From Butyrivibrio sp. (GTDB taxonomy: Bacteria; Bacillota; Clostridia; Lachnospirales; Lachnospiraceae), in NCBI RefSeq assembly GCF_017635265.1, contig NZ_JAGBLU010000030.1, forward strand, positions 53,649 to 117,648: a stretch of 64,000 nucleotides of DNA, read 5' to 3'. Numbering within the stretch: position 1 is the first letter of the stretch; each line of letters starts with the position of its first letter. This document shows, piece by piece, positions 1 to 7,898 of this stretch. The notes under the pieces were generated by a model. The model was not told the origin of the DNA. It saw nothing but the letters and a program-made list of their open reading frames with translations, and ran no database searches. The position numbers were made by a program, and so were the translations under genes.

Positions 1-948
1 TACTTCATCAATACTCTTATAACTGTATTTACAGTCTTCTGGTACCTCCATTACATAACTTGGATCATTCATTTGTTGTTCCAACAATTCCTGAACATTC
101 AGTTCTGTTGCAAATGAATTTCTTCTTGTCAGGAAGAATAAATATATAGCAAATGACCAAAGTATTTCCTGCTTTGAACCTTCTTTGAAATCAATCTTGC
201 TTTCCTTAGCCTCTAAATATATATTCTCCAAAACCTTTTCTTTTTCTGCGTAATCGATTTTGTCTGACATCATAATGCAATAGTTTATTGTCTGCAGCAA
301 TAAACTCGCAAAAATGTCAATATATACATCAATCATATATATGCATTCTACAGGGTTGTATAATCCTGTATTCACCTTCTGATCATTATGTCTTGCTATT
401 TCAGCCAGGTACACCTTCATATAATTATGATAGAGGTTATCGAAATCACCAAAATTTCTAATACGAAACCGAATATCCGCTGTAGCTTCATTTCTGTAAT
501 TTATAGATTCCTTTCTTGAATATCTATAATTGCAAATAAAGCTGGGGTCACCATTGCTCAATATACATCTATGATTAGCTTCATTCCTGATAAACAAATC
601 GCTTATGAACTGATCCAGATATAAATCCGCATCCTTTTTACTAAGGTTATACAAAAGCTTCCTATTAGGGCTTTTCTGCTTTGATTCTTTACTTATAAAA
701 TATCTCTGTAAAACCGGTGTTTCTAATTCTAAGATTTCTATTAAAGATTCCAAGAATATTTTCTTTTCACCGATTGAAAACAGGGAAAAATCAAATTCAT
801 TTTCATCAATGGCATCAAGTGCCTTTAAGATACGTTCAACCCTATCATGCACATTCTTATTTTCACTTTTTGTCGATTGGGTTCGATTAATGATAACTGG
901 TTCAATCGAATTAGCTATGAAATCAATTTCATCTGAAGATAATCCCAT
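1..948 (-). CDS. Unrecognised protein of the guaA-side mobile element, 3' end outside the window
   Basis: The frame is open for 316 codons from an ATG at 948 to the window edge, so the C-terminus is missing. An AGGAGG box lies about 9 bases before the ATG, and a TATAAT-like -10 lies at 984-989, so the gene probably has its own promoter just after the terminator at 1015-1051. The protein is hydrophilic and charged, rich in Lys, Glu, Asn and Ile. It has no signal peptide, and I recognise no catalytic motif or domain. Its position, next to a DUF6462-like gene, a sigma-like regulator and XRE regulators, suggests cargo of an integrative element; an abortive-infection or other defence role is possible but nothing in the sequence shows it. 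Confidence concerns its being a real gene, not its function. Confidence 0.75.
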   Translation of the reverse strand, partial: MGLSSDEIDFIANSIEPVIINRTQSTKSENKNVHDRVERILKALDAIDENEFDFSLFSIGEKKIFLESLIEILELETPVLQRYFISKESKQKSPNRKLLYNLSKKDADLYLDQFISDLFIRNEANHRCILSNGDPSFICNYRYSRKESINYRNEATADIRFRIRNFGDFDNLYHNYMKVYLAEIARHNDQKVNTGLYNPVECIYMIDVYIDIFASLLLQTINYCIMMSDKIDYAEKEKVLENIYLEAKESKIDFKEGSKQEILWSFAIYLFFLTRRNSFATELNVQELLEQQMNDPSYVMEVPEDCKYSYKSIDEV

Positions 949-1014
949 TTTTCAAACCTCCTATCTCTGAATTCCATATATTTATTATATCGGTTATGAA
1001 TTTGCTAGTCTTCA

Positions 1015-1051
1015 ACAAAAAGATCCACCAGTCATATAAACTGATGGACCT
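1015..1051 (-). terminator. Rho-independent terminator after the DUF6462-like gene
   Basis: Arms at 1021-1032 and 1040-1051 pair over 12 positions (two are G-U in the minus-strand RNA) around a 7-base loop. A run of A on the plus strand at about 1016-1021 gives the U-tract of the minus-strand transcript. It separates the small-regulator transcript from the gene at 948. Confidence 0.7.
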
Positions 1052-1064
1052 TATCTTGATCATC

Positions 1065-1223
1065 TTATTTTCGAAACTTCTCCAGGTATGCCTCAAACAC
1101 ATCACACTTAACCAGCGGAGGCATTCCTTCGATTCTATATACGGCACCGGCCTCATTCGCTAGACGCTGAAAAGCTGTCAACCCCATACTATATAACTCA
1201 GCTCCTTCGCTGTATCGAACCAT
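1065..1223 (-). CDS. DUF6462-like small protein of Lachnospiraceae mobile elements
   Basis: This is a complete 52-residue ORF that starts with ATG at 1223, 7 bases after the stop of the preceding gene, and ends with TAA at 1065-1067. The protein begins MVRYSEGAELYSMGLTAF and ends with a YLEKFRK-type tail. That pattern (a compact helical, excisionase-like or winged-helix-like fold with a conserved EGAELY...G start) is what I recall for DUF6462 proteins, which sit next to integrases and short regulators on Lachnospiraceae elements. A DNA-binding, excisionase-like role would fit the position but is inference. It is too short for many gene callers. A good terminator follows at 1015-1051. Its ribosome binding site is weak, so it may be translated by coupling to the upstream gene. 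Confidence 0.7.
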   Translation of the reverse strand: MVRYSEGAELYSMGLTAFQRLANEAGAVYRIEGMPPLVKCDVFEAYLEKFRK

Positions 1224-1230
1224 CTTTTTG

Positions 1231-1839
1231 TTATTCTTCCTCATCGCTTGCCCTCCGATGTATAAAGCTATACTTCAAATCAATACATTCAACCGTTGAA
1301 AGAATTACGGATTTCTTGATGTTATAGATTTGTTTCTTGAAATTTGCTAAGTCCATGTGGAACTCTGTTGCTAGATCCTGAAGAGTCTCATCTTCCTTTA
1401 GTAAATACCTTAGGAACATTTCTTCCTCTTTCTTACCTAATGCATGGATAGCGTTTCGCATAATTGTGTAATCATCCTGCATATCTTGGATAATAAGTTT
1501 CTCTCTAATATGCTGATCTAGATTGTCCGTTCCTCTCAAAACAAGACGTAATTCACTTTCTGAGTGTGCCTCTTCAATTTCGATATTTGCGATTGCCTCA
1601 TTCATCGTCGGATTACTCGTCCCGCTCTTTTGAACTCTTACCCCAAGATCACCTTTATCTGCTTCCTGGTTATAACGCTTCTCCGCCTTTATAATTATTT
1701 CCCAATTTGACTGATATCCTTCGACCATCTTCGGAAAACGCTCATAATTCTTAAGAATATACTTAGCCTTACATTCAGGATCAGACCTAGAGTAATAATG
1801 TAACTTTTTCACATAAGAATATTGTGCTTCAGCACCCAT
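1231..1839 (-). CDS. Sigma-70 region 4-like small regulator of the mobile element
   Basis: This 202-residue protein starts with ATG at 1839 behind a strong AAGGAGG box. The N-terminal half is charged and helical. Residues about 130-180 read like a sigma region 4 or ArpU-like module: a repeated Leu/Glu pattern, then a predicted helix-turn-helix around LQDLATEFHMDLANFKKQIY. No promoter-recognition residue set is diagnostic, so the assignment is by general resemblance. Such proteins are common companions of DUF6462-type genes on integrative elements and phages, where they act in late or transfer-gene control. An inverted and direct GCCAAC/GTTGGC repeat lies upstream at 1944-1980 and may be its operator. 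It is followed after 7 bases by the DUF6462-like gene, so the two are probably co-transcribed. Confidence 0.55.
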   Translation of the reverse strand: MGAEAQYSYVKKLHYYSRSDPECKAKYILKNYERFPKMVEGYQSNWEIIIKAEKRYNQEADKGDLGVRVQKSGTSNPTMNEAIANIEIEEAHSESELRLVLRGTDNLDQHIREKLIIQDMQDDYTIMRNAIHALGKKEEEMFLRYLLKEDETLQDLATEFHMDLANFKKQIYNIKKSVILSTVECIDLKYSFIHRRASDEEE

Positions 1840-1943
1840 AAACAGCCTCCTTATCTGAGTTGTATGATTGCCAAAGCCGCGCGCCGCTTTGTTCTTACAT
1901 GCTCTATTTTATGTATAATATCCGATTCTGTCGTTTCACATCT

Positions 1944-1980
1944 GCCAACTATAGCTACCAAAAGTTGGCGATTTGCCAAC
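1944..1980. promoter_or_regulatory. GCCAAC/GTTGGC repeat, possible regulator-binding site
   Basis: The hexamer GCCAAC occurs at 1944-1949 and 1975-1980, and its complement GTTGGC at 1964-1969, in the gap between the XRE regulator and the sigma-like gene at 1839. This is a plausible operator for one of the XRE repressors, but no protein-DNA match is known to me. Confidence 0.35.
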
Positions 1981-1984
1981 AATT

Positions 1985-2015
1985 GAAAAGGAGCCATGCA
2001 TTTCTGCACGACTCC
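1985..2015 (-). terminator. Terminator after the XRE regulator
   Basis: In the minus-strand RNA an 11-bp stem (two G-U pairs) closes a GAAA tetraloop; the arms are 1990-2000 and 2005-2015. It is followed by CUUUUC. It lies 33 bases beyond the stop of the regulator at 2049. Confidence 0.6.
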
Positions 2016-2048
2016 CTAATTGGCGTTGATTTCAATTTTCTACTTACG

Positions 2049-2396
2049 TTAATTCTTATTTCTATTCATTATTTCTTCTATTTCTGAATACGACTTTCTG
2101 TATTCACATTTCTTACATGTATCCGCTGTTGGTTCTTTAGCGGTACAAACTCCTTTTAATAGATAATCTGCCGATACGTCGAAGTACTCTGTAAGAGCAA
2201 TTATCTTTTCTGCATCAGGAGACCTTTTACCAGTTTCCCAGTCAGATATTGTTGACTTGTTATCATACCCTAAATCCAAAGCCAAGTTCTCTTGTGAAAG
2301 ATCTCTTGATTTCCTTAATTCCTCAATACGTAAACCGATGGCCTTCGCATGAGGTCTTTTGATCCCCGGTACCGTAGAACATCGCTGACTACTAAT
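2049..2396 (-). CDS. XRE-family helix-turn-helix regulator with a probable ATT start
   Basis: The frame is open from a TAG at 2418-2420 down to the stop at 2049 and encodes an HTH_3/XRE domain: LRIEELRKSRDLSQENLA, then DNKSTISDWETGKRSPDAEK, then the usual tail ending in VSADYLLKG. A TTG at 2285 would cut off the first helix, so it is not a sensible start. No ATG, GTG or TTG lies farther upstream in this frame. An ATT codon at 2394-2396 sits about 8 bases after AAGAAGGA, which makes it the best start (115 residues) if the gene is intact. Otherwise the 5' end has decayed. The C-terminal part carries CKKC and is otherwise unremarkable. The gene follows the 36-residue ORF at 2410 with a 13-base gap, suggesting co-transcription and perhaps translational coupling. 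Confidence 0.6.
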   Translation of the reverse strand: MSSQRCSTVPGIKRPHAKAIGLRIEELRKSRDLSQENLALDLGYDNKSTISDWETGKRSPDAEKIIALTEYFDVSADYLLKGVCTAKEPTADTCKKCEYRKSYSEIEEIMNRNKN

Positions 2397-2409
2397 ACCT
2401 AAATCCTTC

Positions 2410-2520
2410 TTATCTTGCTAATCTCACCGGAGGACAATTAACAAGCTGCGTCATTCCTACTGTTGAACTCTGTTTCTCACTTAACGAACTACATATAAAA
2501 CAAAAACTAAGTGTCATCAT
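2410..2520 (-). CDS. Tiny 36-residue ORF in front of the XRE regulator
   Basis: Tandem ATGs at 2520 and 2517 follow an AAAGGAGGG box by 6 bases, the best ribosome binding site in this region, and the frame runs to TAA at 2410-2412. The peptide starts MMTLSFCFICSS and has a CxxC pair, a Ser/Thr-rich middle and a basic end. No family recognised. The strong ribosome binding site and the position 13 bases before the regulator favour a translated leader or small protein of the mobile element rather than chance. Confidence 0.4.
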   Translation of the reverse strand: MMTLSFCFICSSLSEKQSSTVGMTQLVNCPPVRLAR

Positions 2521-3026
2521 AGGCTGCCCTCCTTTCCCCAACGAAAACATCCGCCGGTTCGACGCAAAAACAAGAAAGGGGGATTATATACTCCTTTTTT
2601 AACATAAATCTTTGTTGTAACTAGATCTATGCTTTCTTTCGTAAATCATTACTGATTCTCCGTCCCCTAGTAAAAAGTCAACGCCCCCTCTTTACGTCGG
2701 GTTTCTTCATTCCGCAAAGTTTACCTGCAATCTTTGCTCCTTAGGCTCCTGCAGGGAGTGTAATGGCATTCAACCATATAGTCCATTACCCCTTTCTCTC
2801 CGGTACACATGTCACCACCTGCCCGAAATGGCCTCGATCTTATACTGGCTCACCTAGAGGTACGGTTGATGAGTCATTTTGTTTCCCCGTACAGTCGCAA
2901 TCTTTTCGGCAATAGGCGCTGCGATTCCATGCCCCTCACACAAAAGCCTTACTTGGATGCCTCTCTTGTGCAAGATGCCTGACTATTTGCATCCAATTAT
3001 CATTATATTCCAAACAATTTCCCGAA
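2521..3026. other. Element segment without a clear gene; possible tiny Cys-rich ORFs
   Basis: No ORF of normal size is convincing here. On the minus strand a 29-residue frame at 2721-2810 begins with ATG after AGGTGGTGAC and has four cysteines. Another 39-codon frame at 2854-2973 (TTG start only) contains the protein-like stretch CEGHGIAAPIAEKI. Both are too short to assign. The segment may hold decayed genes, small proteins or a regulatory RNA of the element. I see no tRNA or strong terminator. Confidence 0.35.
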
Positions 3027-3326
3027 TCAACTTTTCTCAAAAGCCGCTAGAATCTGAATTTGTTTTATGGCAGCCTCCCTAAGTTTTTGACTTTTTATTC
3101 CTTTAAAAGCACTAATCAAAATTTCAATGTCACTGTCATCCATACTATCTCCGCTCAAAATATAATCAACGGTTGTATTAAGTTTCGAAGCTAATTCTAC
3201 CAAAATATCGTGAGATGCCTCTCTTTTATCATTTTCATAGCTGCTTATGGTGGATTTGCTTTCAAGATTAAGCTCAAAGGCTAATTCTTCCTGTGTTAAT
3301 CCTGCCTTTTTACGAAGATTCTTTAT
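3027..3326 (-). pseudogene. XRE-family regulator lacking its start, abutting guaA
   Basis: The reading frame from 3326 to TGA at 3027-3029 encodes a clear XRE helix-turn-helix: NLRKKAGLTQEELAFEL, then SKSTISSYENDKREAS, then LNTTVDYILSGDS, followed by a 40-residue tail with Lys-rich helices. The frame is closed by a TGA at 3327-3329 that lies inside the last codons of guaA, and no ATG, GTG or TTG precedes the domain. Only about six to ten N-terminal residues seem missing. The simplest reading is that the gene is interrupted at the element-chromosome junction. The start could be supplied by the other element end when the element is circular. It could also be a simple remnant. Confidence 0.6.
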
Positions 3327-3345
3327 TCAAACTCTACCGTTCCCG
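3318..3345. other. Inferred attachment-site junction at the 3' end of guaA
   Basis: The guaA stop codon at 3323-3325 coincides to within a few bases with the broken 5' end of an XRE gene that belongs to the adjacent element. The 3' end of guaA, encoding the conserved PPGTVEFE tail, is a known target for site-specific integrases. The matching second copy and the integrase would lie left of base 1 and are not visible. Confidence 0.45.
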
Positions 3346-4873
3346 GTGGCTTACTTGTGAGATCGTACATTACGCGGTTAACACCTTTAACCTCGTTTAT
3401 GATACGGCTCATGACTTTCTGAAGTACTGCAAAAGGAATCTCTGAAGCTTCAGCTGTCATGAAGTCCACTGTCTCAACTGCACGAAGAACCACAGCATAG
3501 TCATATGTACGCTCATCTCCCATTACGCCTACCGAACGCATATTGGAAAGAGCTGCAAAGTACTGATCAGGAAGTTTCTCGAGCCCTGCGTTTGCAAGTT
3601 CTTCCCTGTAGATGAAGTCAGCGTCTTGAACTATTCTTACCTTCTCTGCTGTAACTTCACCAATAATTCTGATTCCAAGGCCGGGGCCGGGGAAAGGCTG
3701 ACGGAAAACTAGATATTCAGGAAGACCAAGTTCAAGGCCCGCCTTACGCACTTCATCCTTAAACAGAGAGCGCAGTGGCTCGATTATCTCTTTGAAGTCA
3801 ACATAATCCGGAAGTCCTCCAACATTGTGATGAGACTTGATAACAACGGACTCTCCGCCAAGTCCCGACTCAACGACATCAGGATAGATAGTTCCCTGTG
3901 CAAGGAAATCAACAGTTCCAATCTTTTTAGCTTCTTCCTCAAAAACTCTGATGAACTCTTCTCCGATTATTTTACGCTTACGTTCAGGCTCTTCTACGCC
4001 CTTTAACTTATCATAGTAGCGCTGTGCTGCATTTACTCTGATAAAGTTTATATCGAAATTACCATTTGGTCCAAAAACACTCTCGACCTCATCTCCCTCA
4101 TTCTTACGAAGAAGACCATGATCTACAAATACACATGTGAGCTGTTTACCAATTGCTCTTGCAAGGAGCGCTGCCAGAACTGAAGAATCAACACCACCGG
4201 AAAGTGCCAGCAGTACTTTGCCATCGCCAACCTTATCACGGATTTCGCTGATGGTATTCTCAACAAAAGAATCCATTCTCCATGTTCCTGCTGTCTTACA
4301 GATATTTCTAACAAAATTGTGAAGTATCTCTTTACCCTTTACTGTATGAAGTACCTCGGGATGGAACTGAATCGCATAGAGTTTTTTCTCCTCGCATGCC
4401 GCTGCCGCAACAGGGCAATCGGATGTATGAGCAATTATTTCAAATCCGGGAGCGACCTTGCTGATATAGTCAAAATGGCTCATCCAAACTATTGTCTTCT
4501 CTTCTATGTCAGCAAAAAGAGAATTCTTAGCACCATCAATAAATGTTTCAGTCTTTCCATATTCACGAACAGGAGCCTTCTCAACCTTTCCGCCGAGAAC
4601 ATGCATCATAAGCTGCGCCCCGTAGCAAAGGCCCAAGACAGGAATTCCGAGTTCAAAAAGTTCTTTGGTATAAGTAGGTGCGCCTTCTTCATAACAGGAA
4701 TTAGGGCCACCTGTTAAAATAATTCCCTTAGGGTTCATCGCCTTAATCTGTTCAATCGGTGTACGATATGAATAAATTTCACAATAAACATTACATTCTC
4801 TGACTCTTCTGGCAACAAGCTGATTGTATTGCCCACCAAAGTCAATTACTATTACCTTTTCTTCTGTAGCCAT
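3323..4873 (-). CDS. guaA: GMP synthase (glutamine-hydrolysing)
   Basis: Converts XMP to GMP with ATP and glutamine, the last step of guanine nucleotide synthesis in the cytosol. The 516-residue length is typical. Residues 1-190 are the class I glutamine amidotransferase, with nucleophile Cys83 in GLCYGAQ and the His171/Glu173 pair in FHPEV. Residues about 205-400 are the ATP-pyrophosphatase with the SGGVDSS loop at 225-231, followed by the dimerisation domain that ends [11 protein letters not shown] at 4873 follows GGAGG closely. The gene stands alone, 115 bases after an NlpC/P60 gene. Its 3' end is the apparent insertion point of the mobile element at 1-3326 and remains full length, as expected when an integrase regenerates the gene end. 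I see no purine riboswitch upstream. Confidence 0.98.
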   Translation of the reverse strand: MATEEKVIVIDFGGQYNQLVARRVRECNVYCEIYSYRTPIEQIKAMNPKGIILTGGPNSCYEEGAPTYTKELFELGIPVLGLCYGAQLMMHVLGGKVEKAPVREYGKTETFIDGAKNSLFADIEEKTIVWMSHFDYISKVAPGFEIIAHTSDCPVAAAACEEKKLYAIQFHPEVLHTVKGKEILHNFVRNICKTAGTWRMDSFVENTISEIRDKVGDGKVLLALSGGVDSSVLAALLARAIGKQLTCVFVDHGLLRKNEGDEVESVFGPNGNFDINFIRVNAAQRYYDKLKGVEEPERKRKIIGEEFIRVFEEEAKKIGTVDFLAQGTIYPDVVESGLGGESVVIKSHHNVGGLPDYVDFKEIIEPLRSLFKDEVRKAGLELGLPEYLVFRQPFPGPGLGIRIIGEVTAEKVRIVQDADFIYREELANAGLEKLPDQYFAALSNMRSVGVMGDERTYDYAVVLRAVETVDFMTAEASEIPFAVLQKVMSRIINEVKGVNRVMYDLTSKPPGTVEFE

Positions 4874-4916
4874 GTTTCCTCCATAAACAGAGTTAATAGT
4901 TGCGATATCAATACAT

Positions 4917-4973
4917 CATCAGTAATCCACTACTGATACTGTCTATCCTCATATCATACGTCAGTTACTGATG
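4917..4973. repeat. CATCAGTAA inverted repeat between the NlpC/P60 gene and guaA
   Basis: CATCAGTAA at 4917-4925 is repeated inverted as TTACTGATG at 4965-4973, with an extra inverted TACTGAT at 4931-4937. It could fold as two alternative hairpins in the guaA leader or act as a protein-binding site. No U-tract follows, so it is not a standard terminator. Confidence 0.4.
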
Positions 4974-4988
4974 CCATATAACCTTTAA

Positions 4989-6386
4989 TCAGATATATCT
5001 TCTAACAGAAATTATTGATCTATATGTTGCACTGGTAATTTTTATTCCGGTTTTTTGGGTACTGGCGTGAACTATTTGTCCCCCACCAATATATATACCA
5101 ACATGTCCACCATAGTATAACACATCACCCGGCTGAGCATTTTCATATGAAACCTCTGTTCCATATGAACCTTGTGCCCATGATGTTCTTGGAACCGATA
5201 TTCCAAATGCCTGATAAACAGCCATTACAAACCCGGAACAGTCTGCTCCGTCAGTAAGGCTTGTTCCACCTGCTACATAGGGATTACCCACAAACTGGCA
5301 TGCAAACTTTGCAATATTGGAGCCGGTTGCACTTCCTGCTGAAGCGTAACTTTTGGTAGAACCAGATGAATTATCTGAGTCATCATCATCATCGTCATCT
5401 GAATCTGATGATGTTGTATCTGTATACGTTGTTCCTGACGAAGTTGTCCCGGTACCGGTCGAATATCCGGAATCTTCATCATCTTCATTTTCAGCATTGG
5501 CAGCTTCTTCTGCGGCTCTTCTTGCTTCCTCTTCTGCCTTTAATGCTTCTTCTTTTGCTTTCTTGGTTTCCTGAACCTGTTTTTCTTTGGCTTCTATCTG
5601 TTTCTGAAGCGACGCTATACTTGACTGCTGACTCTTAACCTGCGCTGTATATACTGCAGCTTCCTGTTTAACCTTGGCAAGTTTAACTTCATAATCAGCA
5701 TAAGTCGCCTTGTACTCAGCCAGAACTTCCTCCATGTACGCTTCTTCTTCTTCAAGCTCATACTTGGAAGTTTCAAGCTCCGCCTTTTCCTCCTCCAGCT
5801 GCTTGCCATAAGCTTCAGCTTTTTCTTTGGCTGAAACATACTCCGCAAGTTTTATTCTGTCATATTCATAAAGCTGTTCAACATATTGGGCCTTATTAAG
5901 CGCATCAGCATAGCTTGTTGCAGTTAAAAGAATCTGCACATACGACAGGTTTCCCTTTTCGTACATAAACTTAACTCGCTGAACCATCGCTTCATACAAG
6001 GTCTCTTCCTGCTTTTTGGCCTCATCATACTCTTGCTGGGTTATCTCGATCTGCTCTTGCGTCCTGTCAATGTCTTCCTTGATGAGCTCTATATCTGTCA
6101 TGAGACCAACAATAACTGCATTGGTCTCATCAATGGCCTCTTTTGTTTCCCCTTTGGCTTCTGAGATACTGCCTATCTGACTGTTGGCATTGTTTAACTT
6201 GTTCTGACTGTCTTTTTGTTGTGACTGGAGTGATTTCTGCTGGGACTCCAGTGCTTTCTGTTCTTGTTCAAGCTTATTCTGTTTTTGCTGTAAATCAGTA
6301 CTGGTGGTAGCCCATACAGGGTCTGCCACCAGTAAACTCATAACAAGAGACATAGCTATTACTACAAAAAAACTACTTTTTTTCAT
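4989..6386 (-). CDS. Secreted coiled-coil NlpC/P60 peptidoglycan endopeptidase
   Basis: This 465-residue exported protein probably cleaves peptide stems in peptidoglycan, acting in cell separation or wall turnover. Residues 1-27 form a signal peptide (MKK, hydrophobic core, then VWATTS). Residues 30-290 are a long Gln/Glu/Lys-rich coiled coil like that of PcsB/CwlO-type hydrolases, which in known cases links the enzyme to FtsEX control. Residues about 300-350 are an acidic Asp/Ser/Gly/Thr linker, including a run of Asp. The NlpC/P60 domain spans about 357-465, with Cys383 in DCSGFV, His428 in GGHVGIY and a second polar site at His440. The start ATG at 6386 follows a GGGGGATAGG box. FtsEX is not encoded nearby. 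The gene stands as a single unit between asnS and guaA. Confidence 0.9.
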   Translation of the reverse strand: MKKSSFFVVIAMSLVMSLLVADPVWATTSTDLQQKQNKLEQEQKALESQQKSLQSQQKDSQNKLNNANSQIGSISEAKGETKEAIDETNAVIVGLMTDIELIKEDIDRTQEQIEITQQEYDEAKKQEETLYEAMVQRVKFMYEKGNLSYVQILLTATSYADALNKAQYVEQLYEYDRIKLAEYVSAKEKAEAYGKQLEEEKAELETSKYELEEEEAYMEEVLAEYKATYADYEVKLAKVKQEAAVYTAQVKSQQSSIASLQKQIEAKEKQVQETKKAKEEALKAEEEARRAAEEAANAENEDDEDSGYSTGTGTTSSGTTYTDTTSSDSDDDDDDDSDNSSGSTKSYASAGSATGSNIAKFACQFVGNPYVAGGTSLTDGADCSGFVMAVYQAFGISVPRTSWAQGSYGTEVSYENAQPGDVLYYGGHVGIYIGGGQIVHASTQKTGIKITSATYRSIISVRRYI

Positions 6387-6477
6387 ACCTATCCCCCTTG
6401 CTCCTAATTAAGATTTTACTTCAATATCATTATACAACAATATTGACTTATATATGTGTCCAACTCTCAAATGATCA

Positions 6478-7869
6478 TCAGAGTTCACAGTTACCAACTG
6501 TTCTTGGGAATGACTCAACGTCACGAATGTTACCCATTCCTGTAAGATACATTACGCAACGCTCAAATCCAAGACCAAATCCTGCGTGACGAACACTACC
6601 GTACTTACGAAGATCAAGATAGAACTGATACTCGTCCTTCTTCATTCCAAGTTCATCCATACGGCTCTCAAGAAGCTGAAGATCATCCTCTCTCTGGCTT
6701 CCTCCAATGATCTCTCCGATTCCTGGAACAAGACAGTCAGCTGCTGCTACAGTCTTTCCATCTGGATTAAGTTTCATATAGAATGCCTTGATTTCCTTTG
6801 GATAATCAGTTACAAATACAGGCTTTTTGAAGATCTCTTCTGTAAGATATCTCTCATGCTCAGTCTGAAGGTCACATCCCCATGAAACCTTGTAATCAAA
6901 CTTATCATTGTGCTTTTCCAAAAGCTCAATAGCTTCTGTATATGTAATACGGCCAAACTCGTTGTTTACTACGTTGTTAAGTCTATCGATAAGTCCCTTA
7001 TCAATGAACTCGTTAAAGAATGCCATCTCTTCAGGGCAGTGCTCAAGAACATAGCTGATAACATACTTAAGCATTGCTTCTGCTGTATCACAGTCATCCT
7101 TAAGATCTGCAAAACACATCTCAGGCTCGATCATCCAGAACTCTGCGGCATGTCTTGTTGTGTTAGAATTCTCTGCACGGAATGTAGGTCCAAATGTGTA
7201 AACATTCTTAAATGCAAATGCATATGTCTCAACGTTAAGCTGTCCACTAACTGTAAGATTTACAGGCTTTCCGAAGAAGTCTTTTGAGTAATCAACTGCT
7301 CCATCTTCAGTCTTTGGAACGTTGTTTAGATCCATTGTTGTAACCTGGAACATTTCCCCTGCACCTTCACAGTCACTTCCTGTGATAAGTGGAGTGTGAA
7401 CATATACGAAGTTTCTCTCCTGAAAGAAAGAGTGAATTGCATATGCGGCAACTGAACGAACTCTGAATACAGCTTCAAATGTGTTTGTTCTTGCTCTCAA
7501 ATGAGGAATTGTTCTGAGGTACTCAAGAGTATGTCTCTTTGGCTGAAGAGGATAATCCGGAGTTGAAGGTCCCTCTATTTCAACTGAGTCTGCCTGCATC
7601 TCGAATGGCTGTTTTGCATTAGGAGTTGCAACAATACTACCAGTTACTATAACTGCTGCGCCTACATTGAGCTTGCTGATGTCTGCAAAGTTTGCAAGTC
7701 CGTCAGTATAAACAACCTGTAAAGGCTTGAAATATGTACCATCATTAAGCATGATGAAGCCGATAGTCTTTGAATCACGAATATTTCTGATCCATCCACC
7801 TACAGTAACTTTCTGTCCTGAATACTTTTCCTGCTGTTCAAACAGCGCTCTGATATCAACTAATTCCAT
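6478..7869 (-). CDS. asnS: Asparaginyl-tRNA synthetase
   Basis: Charges tRNA-Asn with asparagine in the cytosol. The protein has 463 residues, as usual for bacterial AsnRS. It has an N-terminal OB-fold anticodon-binding domain (about 1-110, with the [12 protein letters not shown] strand) and a class II core: motif 2 around [19 protein letters not shown], the AsnRS-type EMCFADL and the C-terminal motif 3 [16 protein letters not shown] chose ATG at 7869 because GGAGG ends 5 bases before it; the in-frame TTG at 7881 overlaps that box. It follows the trigger-factor-like lipoprotein gene with a 29-base gap, so the two may be co-transcribed. No T-box leader fits in this gap. Confidence 0.97.
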   Translation of the reverse strand: MELVDIRALFEQQEKYSGQKVTVGGWIRNIRDSKTIGFIMLNDGTYFKPLQVVYTDGLANFADISKLNVGAAVIVTGSIVATPNAKQPFEMQADSVEIEGPSTPDYPLQPKRHTLEYLRTIPHLRARTNTFEAVFRVRSVAAYAIHSFFQERNFVYVHTPLITGSDCEGAGEMFQVTTMDLNNVPKTEDGAVDYSKDFFGKPVNLTVSGQLNVETYAFAFKNVYTFGPTFRAENSNTTRHAAEFWMIEPEMCFADLKDDCDTAEAMLKYVISYVLEHCPEEMAFFNEFIDKGLIDRLNNVVNNEFGRITYTEAIELLEKHNDKFDYKVSWGCDLQTEHERYLTEEIFKKPVFVTDYPKEIKAFYMKLNPDGKTVAAADCLVPGIGEIIGGSQREDDLQLLESRMDELGMKKDEYQFYLDLRKYGSVRHAGFGLGFERCVMYLTGMGNIRDVESFPRTVGNCEL

Positions 7870-7898
7870 GGCGTCCTCCAATCTATGAAAAAGGTAAA

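Noticed and set aside
929-1156. Minus-strand ORF of 75 codons between the cargo gene and the sigma-like gene
   Set aside because: It overlaps the terminator, the DUF6462-like gene and the cargo gene start in another frame, and its translation is not protein-like.
2361-2380. Possible second guaA attachment-site copy (CCCCGGTACCGTAGAAC)
   Set aside because: The resemblance to the guaA end needs an inversion, an indel and several mismatches; it is most likely chance.
4319-4717. Plus-strand ORF of 132 codons opposite guaA
   Set aside because: It is the antisense frame of a fully conserved gene and contains no domain or ribosome binding site.
5351-5400. CAT repeat / histidine-rich ORF on the plus strand opposite the NlpC/P60 gene
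   Set aside because: It is the antisense of the Asp-rich linker of the endopeptidase, not a gene.
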